Assembly (NCBI RefSeq): GCF_003047295.1
Contig: NZ_PZYZ01000007.1
Span: forward strand, 62,001 to 126,000
Direction: 5' to 3'
Origin: Nocardioides sediminis
Lineage (GTDB): Bacteria > Actinomycetota > Actinomycetes > Propionibacteriales > Nocardioidaceae
DNA length: 64,000 bases
Made by a program: the position numbers and the translations under genes. Of this stretch, positions 1-7,617 are shown piece after piece. The notes under the pieces are model-generated. The model had not been told where the DNA came from and searched no databases. It was given only the letters and a program-made list of their open reading frames with translations. Each line of letters opens with the position of its first letter. The first letter of the stretch is position 1.

Positions 1-1
1 C

Positions 2-133
2 GCCGACGAGGTCGTCGTGGTCGACCGTGGGCGCGTGGTCCAGCGCGGCCCGCACCGCGAGCTGGTGGCGCAGGAGGGCAGCGTCTACGCCGGGCTCCAC
101 GCCTCGTGGGTGGCCCAGCACGACGCCCGCTGA
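2..133 (+). CDS. C-terminal end of an ABC exporter ATPase (partial)
   Basis: The last 43 codons of a gene that begins before the window. The fragment reads ADEVVVVDRGRVVQRGPHRE and then LVAQEGSVYAGLHASW. This is the typical region after the Walker B/H-loop of ABC exporter nucleotide-binding domains (consensus 'ADRIVVLDxGRVVExGTHxELL...YxxLH'). The protein therefore probably ends in an ATPase domain, possibly fused to a six-helix membrane domain upstream. The substrate cannot be told from this piece. It ends 19 bases before the stop of the converging ssgA-like gene. Confidence 0.75.
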   Translation, partial: ADEVVVVDRGRVVQRGPHRELVAQEGSVYAGLHASWVAQHDAR

Positions 134-152
134 CGCGGGACGGCGGGACGGC

Positions 153-572
153 TCAGACTGCGAGCAGCTGGGCGATCATCTGGTCGACGTCGAGGTGCTC
201 GGCCTCGACGCCGGGCGGGCACACGTCCACGGTGCGCGCGATGAAGCGGGTGACGTCCTCGGTGCGCGCCTCGAGCACGAGCTCGCCGTCGGGGCTGGAC
301 AGCTCGACCTGCACGATGGCGGCGCCGGACTCGTCCAGGGCGGGCCAGACCCGGACGTCGCCCTCACCGGTGGGGTGGGTGATGCCGCGCATCAAGAGGT
401 CCCGGCCGAAGGTCCAGGTGACCAGCGGGTCGATGTCCCCGAAGGTCATGGTGATGGCGAAGGCGTCCGAGCGTGCGTACCCGAGGACCGTGTCCAGCTC
501 GTAGCGGCGGCCGTCGAGGTCCCGGCAGTACATCGTCACGTCGACGGCGACGTCCGCGGTGGTCTCGCGCAT
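153..572 (-). CDS. SsgA-like sporulation/cell-division regulator
   Basis: A 139-residue protein, the usual size for the SsgA-like (SALP) family. Family hallmarks are visible: a central 'W(T/V)F(G/A)RDLL..G' segment (TWTFGRDLLMRGITHPTG), 'GDVRVWP', 'ELSSPDGELVLEA' and an acidic C-terminal 'HLDVDQMIAQLL'. SALPs in actinomycetes help place the division septum and control autolysis (SsgB recruits FtsZ in Streptomyces). They act in the cytoplasm near the septum. Which paralogue this is cannot be told. The ATG is preceded by a GA-rich Shine-Dalgarno tract (GAGAGAGAGTGGAGAG). The gene stands alone and converges with the ABC exporter end. Confidence 0.9.
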   Translation of the reverse strand: MRETTADVAVDVTMYCRDLDGRRYELDTVLGYARSDAFAITMTFGDIDPLVTWTFGRDLLMRGITHPTGEGDVRVWPALDESGAAIVQVELSSPDGELVLEARTEDVTRFIARTVDVCPPGVEAEHLDVDQMIAQLLAV

Positions 573-707
573 GTCTCTCCACTCTCTCTCGAGGCGCCCG
601 ACCGCTCGGACCCTCCCTCGGTGGGTAGGACGGCGGGGGTACCGACCTATGACGTGGGTTCAACGAGCCGATTCTCAGTGGGCTACGCCACACGTGGGAG
701 CGCCCCG

Positions 708-713
708 TAGGGT
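708..713 (+). promoter_or_regulatory. -10 element TAGGGT for a leaderless transcript
   Basis: TAGGGT lies six bases before GTG at 720. This is the spacing expected when transcription starts on the start codon itself, and the same layout recurs many times in this window. It argues that translation begins at 720 and not only at the ATG at 782. Confidence 0.5.
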
Positions 714-719
714 CATCTC

Positions 720-782
720 GTGAGCGCAGCTGATCAGGCAGAACAAGTTTCACCCGCGCGGGCCCGGACGGGGAAATCCTGA
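720..782 (+). CDS. 20-codon upstream ORF fused end-to-start with the PGPGW gene
   Basis: GTG at 720 opens 20 codons that end in TGA at 780-782, and that TGA shares one base with the ATG of the PGPGW protein (TGATG). The peptide starts VSAADQAEQV and ends RARTGKS. Two readings are possible. It may be a genuine leader peptide made from a leaderless mRNA that couples translation to the next gene. Or it may be the true N-terminus of the PGPGW protein, separated by a one-base deletion near 778-781: adding one base there would join the frames as ...TGKS-x-MGVPGGG. Homologues as I recall them carry a short polar N-terminus of this kind, so I lean slightly to the second reading. Confidence 0.4.
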   Translation: MSAADQAEQVSPARARTGKS

Positions 783-1276
783 TGGGCGTCCCGGGGGGTG
801 GCGCGGCGAAGCGGGTGGTCCTGGAGACCCTCGGCTGGGTGCTGCTGCTGGCGGGGGTGGCGGCCATCTTCCTGCCCGGACCCGGCCTGCTCGGCATCTT
901 CGCCGGGCTCGCCCTGCTGTCCCAGCAGTACGACTGGGCCGAGAAGCGCGTCGAGCCGGTGCGCATCCGCGCCCTGCGCGGCGCCGCCGAGGGCGTCGAG
1001 ACCTGGCCGCGCATCACCGCGTCGCTCCTGGGCGCCGTGATCCTGCTCGCGTGCGGTGTGCTGTGGATCCTCCGGCCGCCGGCGCCCGACTGGTGGCCGT
1101 TGGTCGAGTCCTGGTGGCTGCCCGGGGGGCTGTGGACCGGCGTCACCCAGGTCGCCTCGGCGTTCATCGCCGTGGGGCTCATCGTCTACAGCTACCGACG
1201 CTTCCACGGGAAGCCCGAGGCGGTCGCCGCGCTTCACCGGGAGGGCGATTCCGACGAGTCGCCGTCGATGCGTTAG
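782..1276 (+). CDS. PGPGW-family small membrane protein
   Basis: A 164-residue membrane protein. Its first hydrophobic segment (residues about 12-45) holds the family signature FLPGPGLLGIFAGLALL, followed by the conserved 'QQYDWAEKRVEPVR'. Two more membrane spans lie at about residues 80-98 and 118-140. The last is followed by a short basic/acidic tail. This matches the PGPGW transmembrane family, which is widespread in bacteria and has no established function. The TAG stop codon doubles as the start of a -10 hexamer (TAGAGT) that could drive the downstream tRNA. The start is uncertain because of the mini-ORF that ends on its ATG. Confidence 0.8.
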   Translation: MGVPGGGAAKRVVLETLGWVLLLAGVAAIFLPGPGLLGIFAGLALLSQQYDWAEKRVEPVRIRALRGAAEGVETWPRITASLLGAVILLACGVLWILRPPAPDWWPLVESWWLPGGLWTGVTQVASAFIAVGLIVYSYRRFHGKPEAVAALHREGDSDESPSMR

Positions 1277-1279
1277 AGT
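1274..1279 (+). promoter_or_regulatory. -10 element TAGAGT for tRNA-Val, overlapping a stop codon
   Basis: The TAG stop of the PGPGW gene continues as TAGAGT, 19 bases before the mature 5' end of tRNA-Val. That distance leaves room for a short 5' leader removed by RNase P. It is predicted from consensus only. Confidence 0.45.
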
Positions 1280-1298
1280 TCCCCGGCACCGCAACAGC

Positions 1299-1370
1299 GG
1301 GCGATTGGCGCAGTGGTAGCGCGCTTCGTTCACACCGAAGAGGTCACTGGTTCGAACCCAGTATCGCCCA
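1299..1370 (+). tRNA. tRNA-Val (CAC anticodon)
   Basis: A full cloverleaf can be folded by eye. The acceptor stem GGGCGAT (1299-1305) pairs with ATCGCCC (1363-1369). The D stem is GCGC/GCGC. The anticodon stem CTTCG/CGAAG encloses loop TTCACAC, with CAC at 1331-1333. The T arm is ACTGG-TTCGAAC-CCAGT. The discriminator base is A1370, followed by CC then G, so the final CCA is not fully encoded and would need the CCA-adding enzyme. It decodes GUG, a very common valine codon here. Confidence 0.97.
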
Positions 1371-1472
1371 CCGATCCGGACCGCCTCCAGTCTTGCGACA
1401 GCAGGACCCGGGGGCGGTCTCGCTTTCTCCACCTCGCCCGTTGAGGGTGAAGGGCAGCCCGGCGGGCCCGGC

Positions 1473-1478
1473 TAGCGT
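1473..1478 (+). promoter_or_regulatory. -10 element TAGCGT upstream of the MFS gene
   Basis: TAGCGT about 50 bases before the GTG at 1530. It would give a 5' untranslated region of roughly 45 bases containing the strong Shine-Dalgarno GGAGGGAG. No convincing -35 was seen. Confidence 0.4.
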
Positions 1479-1529
1479 CGTGGTCACGGGCGCCGCGGCT
1501 CGGGCGTCCCGTCAACGGAGGGAGCACAC

Positions 1530-3032
1530 GTGGGCGATCCCGCACAGGTCGGCACCCGGGCGACCGGAGTGCTGGCGGCCACGTGCATCTCGACGCTCGT
1601 GGTCAATGCCAACACGTCCGCGGTGAGCATCCTGCTCCCCGCCATCTCCGAGGACACCGGCACCTCGGTCACGACGTTGCAGTGGGCCGTGACGGGGTAC
1701 TCGCTGGTCGGCGCCGCCGTGATCGTCACCTCCGGATCGCTCGGCGACGTGTTCGGCCGCAAGCGGGTCTTCCAGGTTGGCCTGCTCCTGTTCGTCGTGT
1801 CCTGCGTGATGATCGCGCTCGCCGGGTCGGGGGAGATGGTGATCGCGGGACGCGTCATCCAGGGCGCGGCCGGGGCGACCATCCTGGCCTGTGGCCTGAG
1901 CCTCCTCACGGTCGCGACCTCTGGCGACCAGCAGCTCAAGTTCGTTTCTCTCTGGGGCGCCGCGGCCGCGGTCGGTGCCGCCGTCGGACCGCTACTCGGT
2001 GGTGTGCTGGTCGACGTCACCGGCTGGCAGGGCCTGTTCTGGATCGACGCCGGCGTCGCGGTGGGCTGCATGCTGCTGGCCTACGCCACCATCGCGGAGT
2101 CGCGGGACGAGGGCCGGTCGCGTTCGATCGACTACCTCGGGACCATCTTGATCGCGCTGACCCTGGTGCCGTTGATCTACGGCTTCACCGGGAGCGGGGA
2201 CTGGGGCTGGATCTCTGCCCGCACCTTGGGCTGCTTTGCCGCCTCGGTCGTCGCCGGTCTCCTCTTCGTGCTCACCGAGAAGCGGGTCGCCGTCCCACTC
2301 CTCGACCTCGCCCTCCTCCGCAACCGGGTCCTGGTCGGCGCCACGATCTGCATCCTCATCGGGGCCGGCACCATCAACGGCCTGATGTACCTGGTCAGCC
2401 TCTACTTCCAGAACCCCGCGGCCCTCGGCTTCAGCCCGCTCCAAGCAGGCATCGCCACGCTGCCCGCCACCGTCGGCCTGGTCGTGGTCGCGCCGTTCGT
2501 GCCCCGGTTCGCCAAGAAGCTGGGGGGCCGCCAGGTGATCGGCGTCGGCTTCATCCTGATGGCCGCCGGGTTCGCCGGGATCGGGCTGGTCCAGGCGTCG
2601 TGGACCTACACCGCGTTCCTGCTGCCGATCCTCGCGATCGCGGTCGGCATGGGCCTCTCCAACGGCCCGTCGTCCTCCGCCGCGACAGCGTGCGTTCCGC
2701 AGGCCCAGGTCGGTGGGGCGTCCGGTGTCTCCAACATGGCGCGCTACGTCGGCGCAGCCGTCGCCACCGCGCTTGCCGCCAGCATCTACGGCAGCGTGCA
2801 GGCCAACCAGCTCGACGACGGCGCCAGCGCGTCCGATGCGCTGGCATCGGGCCTCTCCGCGGCCTCGTGGCTGATGGCCGTCATCAGCGCCCTCGGCATC
2901 CTGCTCGCAGTCGTCGCGATCCGCCGGCACAAGGCGGCCCAGGGCACCACCCAGGACGCTGCCGCCTCGGCCGCAGCCCACCTCCACACGTTGCCGACCA
3001 CGGCGACGGCAGCATCCGGGAGCACCTCATGA
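1530..3032 (+). CDS. MFS drug/metabolite exporter, DHA2 (14-helix) type
   Basis: A 500-residue polytopic membrane protein of the length usual for 14-span DHA2 H+ antiporters. Motif A between helices 2 and 3 reads GSLGDVFGRKR (residues about 70-80). An antiporter-type motif C, GAAVGPLLGG, lies at about 149-158. The C-terminus ends in a hydrophilic Ala/Thr-rich tail. Such proteins expel drugs, dyes or small metabolites in exchange for protons; the substrate here is unknown. GTG is chosen because GGAGGGAG sits eight bases upstream. The gene overlaps the M24 peptidase by four bases (ATGA), so the two are translated together, hinting that it exports a peptide or amino-acid derivative. That link is inference. 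Confidence 0.88.
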   Translation: MGDPAQVGTRATGVLAATCISTLVVNANTSAVSILLPAISEDTGTSVTTLQWAVTGYSLVGAAVIVTSGSLGDVFGRKRVFQVGLLLFVVSCVMIALAGSGEMVIAGRVIQGAAGATILACGLSLLTVATSGDQQLKFVSLWGAAAAVGAAVGPLLGGVLVDVTGWQGLFWIDAGVAVGCMLLAYATIAESRDEGRSRSIDYLGTILIALTLVPLIYGFTGSGDWGWISARTLGCFAASVVAGLLFVLTEKRVAVPLLDLALLRNRVLVGATICILIGAGTINGLMYLVSLYFQNPAALGFSPLQAGIATLPATVGLVVVAPFVPRFAKKLGGRQVIGVGFILMAAGFAGIGLVQASWTYTAFLLPILAIAVGMGLSNGPSSSAATACVPQAQVGGASGVSNMARYVGAAVATALAASIYGSVQANQLDDGASASDALASGLSAASWLMAVISALGILLAVVAIRRHKAAQGTTQDAAASAAAHLHTLPTTATAASGSTS

Positions 3033-4165
3033 CCCAGGCACAGCCGCGCCCGCCGGCGCCGTTCACCAGCGACGAGTACGCCGCGCGGATGCGACGGGCC
3101 CTGGCCGACGCCACCCAGGCCGGCCTGGACGGTCTCATCGTGATGCCGGGTCCGGAGCTGGTGTGGCTCACGGGCTACCGGCCGACAGCGATCACCGAGC
3201 GCCTGACCGCCCTCGTCCTCGTGCCCGACCGGGAGCCGACCCTGCTGGTGCCGGTCCTCGAGCGGCCGGACGCGGAGGCAGCCGCCGGGGCGCCCGGCCT
3301 CACGATGGTGGACTGGGCCGACGGGGAGGACCCCTGTGCCAGGGCGGGCGCGCTGGTCCATCCTGGGGCGACCATGGGCATCTCGGACTCGGCTTGGGCG
3401 ATGCACCTGCTGGGCCTGCAGGAGGCCGTTCCCGGCAGCTCCTACCGGTCGCTCACGCACAGCCTGCCCATGCTCCGTGCGGTCAAGGACGAGCGCGAGC
3501 TCGCCCGGCTGGCGGCCGCCGGCGCTGCGGCGGATGCGACCTACGAGCAGATCCTGCGTGTGCGGTTCGCCGGGCGCAAGGAGACCGACGTGGCCGCGGA
3601 CCTGGCTCGGCTGTTGCTGGAGCACGGGCACGAGCAGGTGGACTTCACGGTCGTCGGGTCGGGTCCCAACGGGGCCAACCCGCACCACGAGGCGGGGGAC
3701 CGCACCATCGAGGTGGGTGACGCCGTCGTGCTCGACTTCGGCGGGCTCATGGACGGCTATGGCTCCGACACCAGCCGTACCGTGTGTGTCGGCGATCCGT
3801 CCGCCCGGCTCCGCGAGGTGCACGAGGTCGTCCGGCAGGCGCAGCAGGCAGGGTTCGAGGCGGTCCGTCCCGGCGTCGCCTGCCAGGAGGTCGACCGCGC
3901 GGCCCGGAAGGTGATCACGGACGCGGGGTACGGCGAGCGCTTCATCCACCGGACCGGGCACGGCATCGGTACCACGACGCACGAACCGCCGTACATGATC
4001 GAGGGGGAGGAGCAGCCGCTCGTGCCCGGGATGTGCTTCTCCGTCGAGCCGGGCATCTACCTCCCCGGGGAGCTCGGGGTCCGGATCGAGGACATCGTCA
4101 CGGTCGCCGAGGCCGGGGGGCAGCGTCTCAACAACACCGCGCGCGAGCTCCGGGTCGTCGAGTAG
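3029..4165 (+). CDS. M24-family Xaa-Pro aminopeptidase/dipeptidase
   Basis: A 378-residue metallopeptidase. The N-terminal creatinase-like domain (about 1-150) is followed by a pita-bread catalytic domain with all five metal ligands present: Asp236 (VLDFGG), Asp247 (GSDTSRT), His311 (RTGHGIG), Glu340 (SVEPGIY) and Glu354 (RIEDI). Such enzymes remove an N-terminal residue before proline, or split Xaa-Pro dipeptides, in the cytoplasm. There is no signal peptide. The ATG overlaps the MFS stop by four bases. This is not at the place where actinobacteria usually keep pepQ (between aroQ and efp), where no such gene is present in this window; it could be a relocated or a separate, specialised enzyme. 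Confidence 0.92.
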   Translation: MTQAQPRPPAPFTSDEYAARMRRALADATQAGLDGLIVMPGPELVWLTGYRPTAITERLTALVLVPDREPTLLVPVLERPDAEAAAGAPGLTMVDWADGEDPCARAGALVHPGATMGISDSAWAMHLLGLQEAVPGSSYRSLTHSLPMLRAVKDERELARLAAAGAAADATYEQILRVRFAGRKETDVAADLARLLLEHGHEQVDFTVVGSGPNGANPHHEAGDRTIEVGDAVVLDFGGLMDGYGSDTSRTVCVGDPSARLREVHEVVRQAQQAGFEAVRPGVACQEVDRAARKVITDAGYGERFIHRTGHGIGTTTHEPPYMIEGEEQPLVPGMCFSVEPGIYLPGELGVRIEDIVTVAEAGGQRLNNTARELRVVE

Positions 4166-4192
4166 GCAACGGAGGCACTCGTGCCCCTCAGA

Positions 4193-4209
4193 TCACCCGT
4201 CACGGGTGA
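4193..4209. promoter_or_regulatory. 17-bp palindrome TCACCCG-tca-CGGGTGA
   Basis: A perfect 7-bp inverted repeat with a three-base centre, lying between the M24 peptidase and the APC permease genes. It could be a dyad operator for a dimeric regulator of the permease operon, or a weak terminator hairpin. No U-run follows on either strand, which mildly favours an operator. Confidence 0.45.
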
Positions 4210-4305
4210 ACCCCAAGTGTCGGGGAAATCTCCAGACTGCTGGGGACCGAGCACCCGAGCGTGGGAGGGACCGATGCGTACCAACTCGCCCCCGCGGGGG
4301 ACACC

Positions 4306-5766
4306 GTGAGCGCCGCTGACGTCCCCGCTGACGGCTCGGCTGTCCCGTCCGCGCGAGCCCGCGTGGCCACGCACCAGTGGATCTCGTGGGTGGCGCTGGC
4401 GATGATGACGACCAGCTCGGTGGCCAGCCTCCGCGCCGCGCCGACCATGGCCGTCTACGGCCTGGCGTGCGTGTTCCTGTACCTGTTGCCCGCCATCGTG
4501 TTCCTGCTGCCGACGTCACTGGTGTCCGCGGAGCTGGCGTCGGGCTGGGAGGGAGGCATCTACAACTGGGTGTCGGAGGGCATCTCCAAGCCGATGGGCT
4601 TCCTGGCGGTGTGGTGCCAGTTCGCGATGACGATCTTCTACTACCCGAGCCTGCTGGGATTCGTGGCCAGCACGCTCGCCTACGTCTTCAATCCCGAGCT
4701 CGCCTCCAGCGGCGTGTGGACCGCAGCAGTCATCATCGTCGTCTACTGGTCGGGCGTCTGGGTGTCGTCGCGCGGCACCAAGGGCGTGGCCGGTCTTGCC
4801 AGCGGCGGACTGATCATCGGGACCCTGATCCCGGGTGTGGTCCTGGTCGTCCTCGGTGTGGTCTTCCTCGGCCAGGGCAACGAGTCAGCCGCCCCCATGA
4901 CGTCGGAGAACCTGCTGCCCGCCTGGGCCGGGCTGTCCAGCCTCGTGCTGATCGTCAACAACTTCCTGTCCTACTCCGGCATGGAGATGAACGCCGTGCA
5001 CGTCGGGTCGCTGAGGAACCCGGGCAAGGAGTTCCCGAAGTCGATGTTCCTGGCCATGGGCCTGGTGCTCGCGATCTTCGTCCTCCCAGCGCTGGCCATC
5101 AGCTGGATCGTGCCCGCCGAGGAGCTCTCGCTGACGGCCGGCGTGATGCAGGCCTTCGACGCGGTCTTCGCCAACTTCGGCTGGCAGTGGCTGACTCCGC
5201 TCGTCGGGATCATGCTGGTTGCCGCCTCGCTCGGCGGGATGCTCACCTGGCTGGCGGGACCGTCCAAGGGTCTCCTGTTGATCTCCCGGCAGGAGGGCTA
5301 CCTGCCGCCCTTCCTCCAGCGCCTGAACAAGAACGGCGTCCAGCAGAACATCCTGGTCGTCCAGGGAGCGATCACCACCGTGATCGGCCTCGCCTACGCC
5401 CTGATCCCGGACGTTTCCAGCGCCTACTGGATCTTCTCGGTGATCACGACGCAGGTCTACCTGATCATGTACCTCCTGATGTTCGTGGCTGCGGTCCAGC
5501 TGCGTCGCAAGCAGCCCGACCATGCTCGCGGCTACCGGGCACCGATGCTCCTCGGCCTGTGCGGCGTGGGCTTCGCCTCGTCCCTGGCCGCCCTGCTCGT
5601 CGGGTTCATCCCGCCCTCCCAGTTCGGCTCGGGCAACGCCGGCGTCTACTTCGCGATCGTCGGCGGCGGAGCGCTCGGGCTCGGACTGCTCGTGCCCTAC
5701 CTCTTCTACCGGTTCCGCAAGCCGTCCTGGCAGCAGCCCGAGCCCGAGGGGGTGACCCCGTCATGA
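4306..5766 (+). CDS. APC-superfamily amino-acid permease
   Basis: About 486 residues with roughly twelve hydrophobic spans. The first carries the APC-type unwound helix region, and the family-like segment 'VSAELASGWEGGIYNWV' follows at about residues 75-95. It resembles glutamate/GABA-antiporter and YjeM-like permeases, so it probably moves an amino acid or derivative across the cytoplasmic membrane. I chose GTG 4306 because a G-run (GCGGGGG) precedes it at proper distance; an in-frame GTG at 4261 would add 15 residues but has no well-placed ribosome site. It overlaps the next gene by ATGA and heads a three-gene unit with a one-span protein and an M20 dipeptidase. Confidence 0.87.
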   Translation: MSAADVPADGSAVPSARARVATHQWISWVALAMMTTSSVASLRAAPTMAVYGLACVFLYLLPAIVFLLPTSLVSAELASGWEGGIYNWVSEGISKPMGFLAVWCQFAMTIFYYPSLLGFVASTLAYVFNPELASSGVWTAAVIIVVYWSGVWVSSRGTKGVAGLASGGLIIGTLIPGVVLVVLGVVFLGQGNESAAPMTSENLLPAWAGLSSLVLIVNNFLSYSGMEMNAVHVGSLRNPGKEFPKSMFLAMGLVLAIFVLPALAISWIVPAEELSLTAGVMQAFDAVFANFGWQWLTPLVGIMLVAASLGGMLTWLAGPSKGLLLISRQEGYLPPFLQRLNKNGVQQNILVVQGAITTVIGLAYALIPDVSSAYWIFSVITTQVYLIMYLLMFVAAVQLRRKQPDHARGYRAPMLLGLCGVGFASSLAALLVGFIPPSQFGSGNAGVYFAIVGGGALGLGLLVPYLFYRFRKPSWQQPEPEGVTPS

Positions 5767-6206
5767 CGACGCCGATGGAGAACCAGGCCCCCCGCGAACG
5801 GACGTGGATCTACGTCACCGCCTGCGTGCTGCTCGGTGTGCTCGCCCTGATCGCGATCCTCACCTTCAGCTCGGCGAGAGCGTCGCAACGCGCGCAGGAG
5901 AAGGCCGACGAGCTGATCGCGGCGCTCGAGGACGCCGGAGTGGAGAACCCGGACAAGGACCGCATCGTGCGCGTCCTCGGGGACGACGGCGGCGCCACCT
6001 GCGCCGACCCCAACGACGCACTCAGCAGGGCGACGTTGCTGTCCCTCCTGGCCAACGGCGCCACGGGACCGGGTGCGAGACCCGTCATCGCGGACAGCCG
6101 TGCTGTCCAGGGCCAGCTGCTCATCATCGAGATCTACTGCCCCGACGAGCTCGAGGACTTCCAGGAATTCGTGAACGACCTCGAGACCGACGGCGTGGCC
6201 GGCTGA
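5763..6206 (+). CDS. one-span membrane protein of unknown function (147 aa)
   Basis: Not recognised as a named family. Residues about 14-36 form a single membrane helix, followed by a charged helical stretch and a soluble domain of about 100 residues, probably outside the cell. Two cysteines (in GGATCADP and IEIYCPDE) could form a disulphide. A conserved-looking core reads LLSLLANGATGPGARPVI and EDFQEFVNDL. It overlaps the permease gene by four bases and the M20 gene by one base (TGATG), so all three are made from one mRNA. An accessory role for the permease is possible but unproven. Confidence 0.7.
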   Translation: MTTPMENQAPRERTWIYVTACVLLGVLALIAILTFSSARASQRAQEKADELIAALEDAGVENPDKDRIVRVLGDDGGATCADPNDALSRATLLSLLANGATGPGARPVIADSRAVQGQLLIIEIYCPDELEDFQEFVNDLETDGVAG

Positions 6207-7561
6207 TGGCTACGAGCGACCTGCGGCGACGCGTAGCCGACCTGATGCCGGTCGTCCGCGACGAGCTCACCGAGCTCGTCGCCCTGCGGTCGGTCGCCGA
6301 CCCCCGGCAGTTCCCGCCCGAGGAGTGCGAGCGGGCCGCGCAGTGGGTGCTCGAGCGGTTCGCGGACCTGGGGTTCTCCGACGCGCGGCTCGAGGAGACC
6401 GCCGACGGCAGCATGGCGGTCGTCGGGTCGCGCGCCTGCTCGGACCCGGCGGCTCCGACCGTGCTGCTGTACGCCCACTACGACGTGCAGCCGCCGCTCG
6501 ACGAGGACGCCTGGCGTACACCGCCATTCGAGCTGACCGAAGCGGACGGCCGCTGGTACGGCCGGGGGACGGCCGACTGCAAGGGGAACATCGTCATGCA
6601 CCTGGCGGCCTTGCGCGCCCTCGGCGACAGGTTGCCGGTGAACCTCAAGCTCGTGGTCGAGGGGTCCGAGGAGCAGGGGACCGGCGGGCTCGAGGCGTTC
6701 GTCGTGGCGCACCCGGACCTGCTGCGGGCCGACGCGATCCTGGTCTGCGACACCGGCAACGCGGCCGTCGGTCAGCCGGCCGCGACGGTCAGCCTGCGGG
6801 GCATGGTCAACCTGGTGGTCCGGGTCGAGTCGGGTGAGTCGGAGATCCACTCGGGGATGTTCGGCGGGGCCGCTCCGGACGCCCTGGCCGCCCTGGTGGC
6901 GATGCTGGCCTCGCTGCGGGACGACCGGGGCAACACGACGATCACGGGGCTTGACAACACGCAGCGCTGGTCGGGAGCGCCGTACCCGCCCGAGCAGTTC
7001 CGCGACGACGCGGGTGTGCTGGAGGGCGTCTCGCTGCTCGGCGACGGCAGTGTCTCGGACATGCTCTGGGCGCGGCCGGCGGTGACCGTCCTCGGCATCG
7101 ACTGCCCGCCTGTCGTCGGCTCGGCCGCGGCCGTCGTGCCGCGGGCGGCGGCCCGGCTGAACCTGCGGATCCCTCCCGGGATGTCGCCCGTGGTGGCGCA
7201 GCCCGCGCTCGTCGAGCACCTGCGCGCCGCGGCGCCGTGGGGCGTCCACGTCACGGTCGAGGTCGAGGCGACGGGGTCCCCCTTCGAGGCCGCGACCGAC
7301 GGCCCGGCATACCGAGCCATGGCCTCTGCGATGCAGGAGGCCTACGGACGGCCGATGTCGTTCCTCGGCCAGGGCGGGTCGATCCCCCTGTGCAACGTGT
7401 TCGAGGAGACGTTTCCGGACGCCGAGATCATCCTGATGGGCGTCGAGGAGCCGCTGGCCCTGATCCACGCTCCCAACGAGAGCGTGGACCCGCGCGAGAT
7501 CGAGCAGATGGCGCTGACCGAGGCCATCTTCCTCGAGTCCCTCGCACGCGGGCAGACCTGA
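6206..7561 (+). CDS. M20-family metallo-dipeptidase
   Basis: A 451-residue di-zinc peptidase. Visible active-site segments: YAHYDVQP (His91, Asp93), YGRGTADCKG (bridging Asp124), EGSEEQGTGG (general base and metal Glu at about 155-156), CDTG (Asp182) and a C-terminal IHAPNE (His421). A lid/dimerisation domain (about 195-340) contains the SEIHSGMFGG segment. The pattern is that of the M20A dipeptidase/carboxypeptidase group (PepV, CNDP-like), which splits dipeptides in the cytosol. It is translationally coupled to the permease operon, suggesting uptake and hydrolysis of the same peptide or amide. It ends at a strong bidirectional terminator. Confidence 0.92.
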   Translation: MATSDLRRRVADLMPVVRDELTELVALRSVADPRQFPPEECERAAQWVLERFADLGFSDARLEETADGSMAVVGSRACSDPAAPTVLLYAHYDVQPPLDEDAWRTPPFELTEADGRWYGRGTADCKGNIVMHLAALRALGDRLPVNLKLVVEGSEEQGTGGLEAFVVAHPDLLRADAILVCDTGNAAVGQPAATVSLRGMVNLVVRVESGESEIHSGMFGGAAPDALAALVAMLASLRDDRGNTTITGLDNTQRWSGAPYPPEQFRDDAGVLEGVSLLGDGSVSDMLWARPAVTVLGIDCPPVVGSAAAVVPRAAARLNLRIPPGMSPVVAQPALVEHLRAAAPWGVHVTVEVEATGSPFEAATDGPAYRAMASAMQEAYGRPMSFLGQGGSIPLCNVFEETFPDAEIILMGVEEPLALIHAPNESVDPREIEQMALTEAIFLESLARGQT

Positions 7562-7576
7562 GCTCCCCCCTGGTCG

Positions 7577-7617
7577 CCACCTGCCCGCCCTGCTCCCGAT
7601 CAGCGGCGGGCAGGTGG
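7577..7617. terminator. bidirectional terminator hairpin, 13-bp stem
   Basis: CCACCTGCCCGCC (7577-7589) pairs perfectly with GGCGGGCAGGTGG (7605-7617) around a 15-base loop. It lies where the M20 gene (+) and the DUF6328 gene (-) converge, and overlaps the last codons of the latter. No U-tract, as is common for actinobacterial I-shaped terminators. Confidence 0.8.

Noticed and set aside
364..1432. Long minus-strand open frames across the PGPGW gene and tRNA
   Set aside because: They run antisense to a recognisable membrane-protein gene and a tRNA, have Arg/Pro/Gly-rich low-complexity translations, and no family features.
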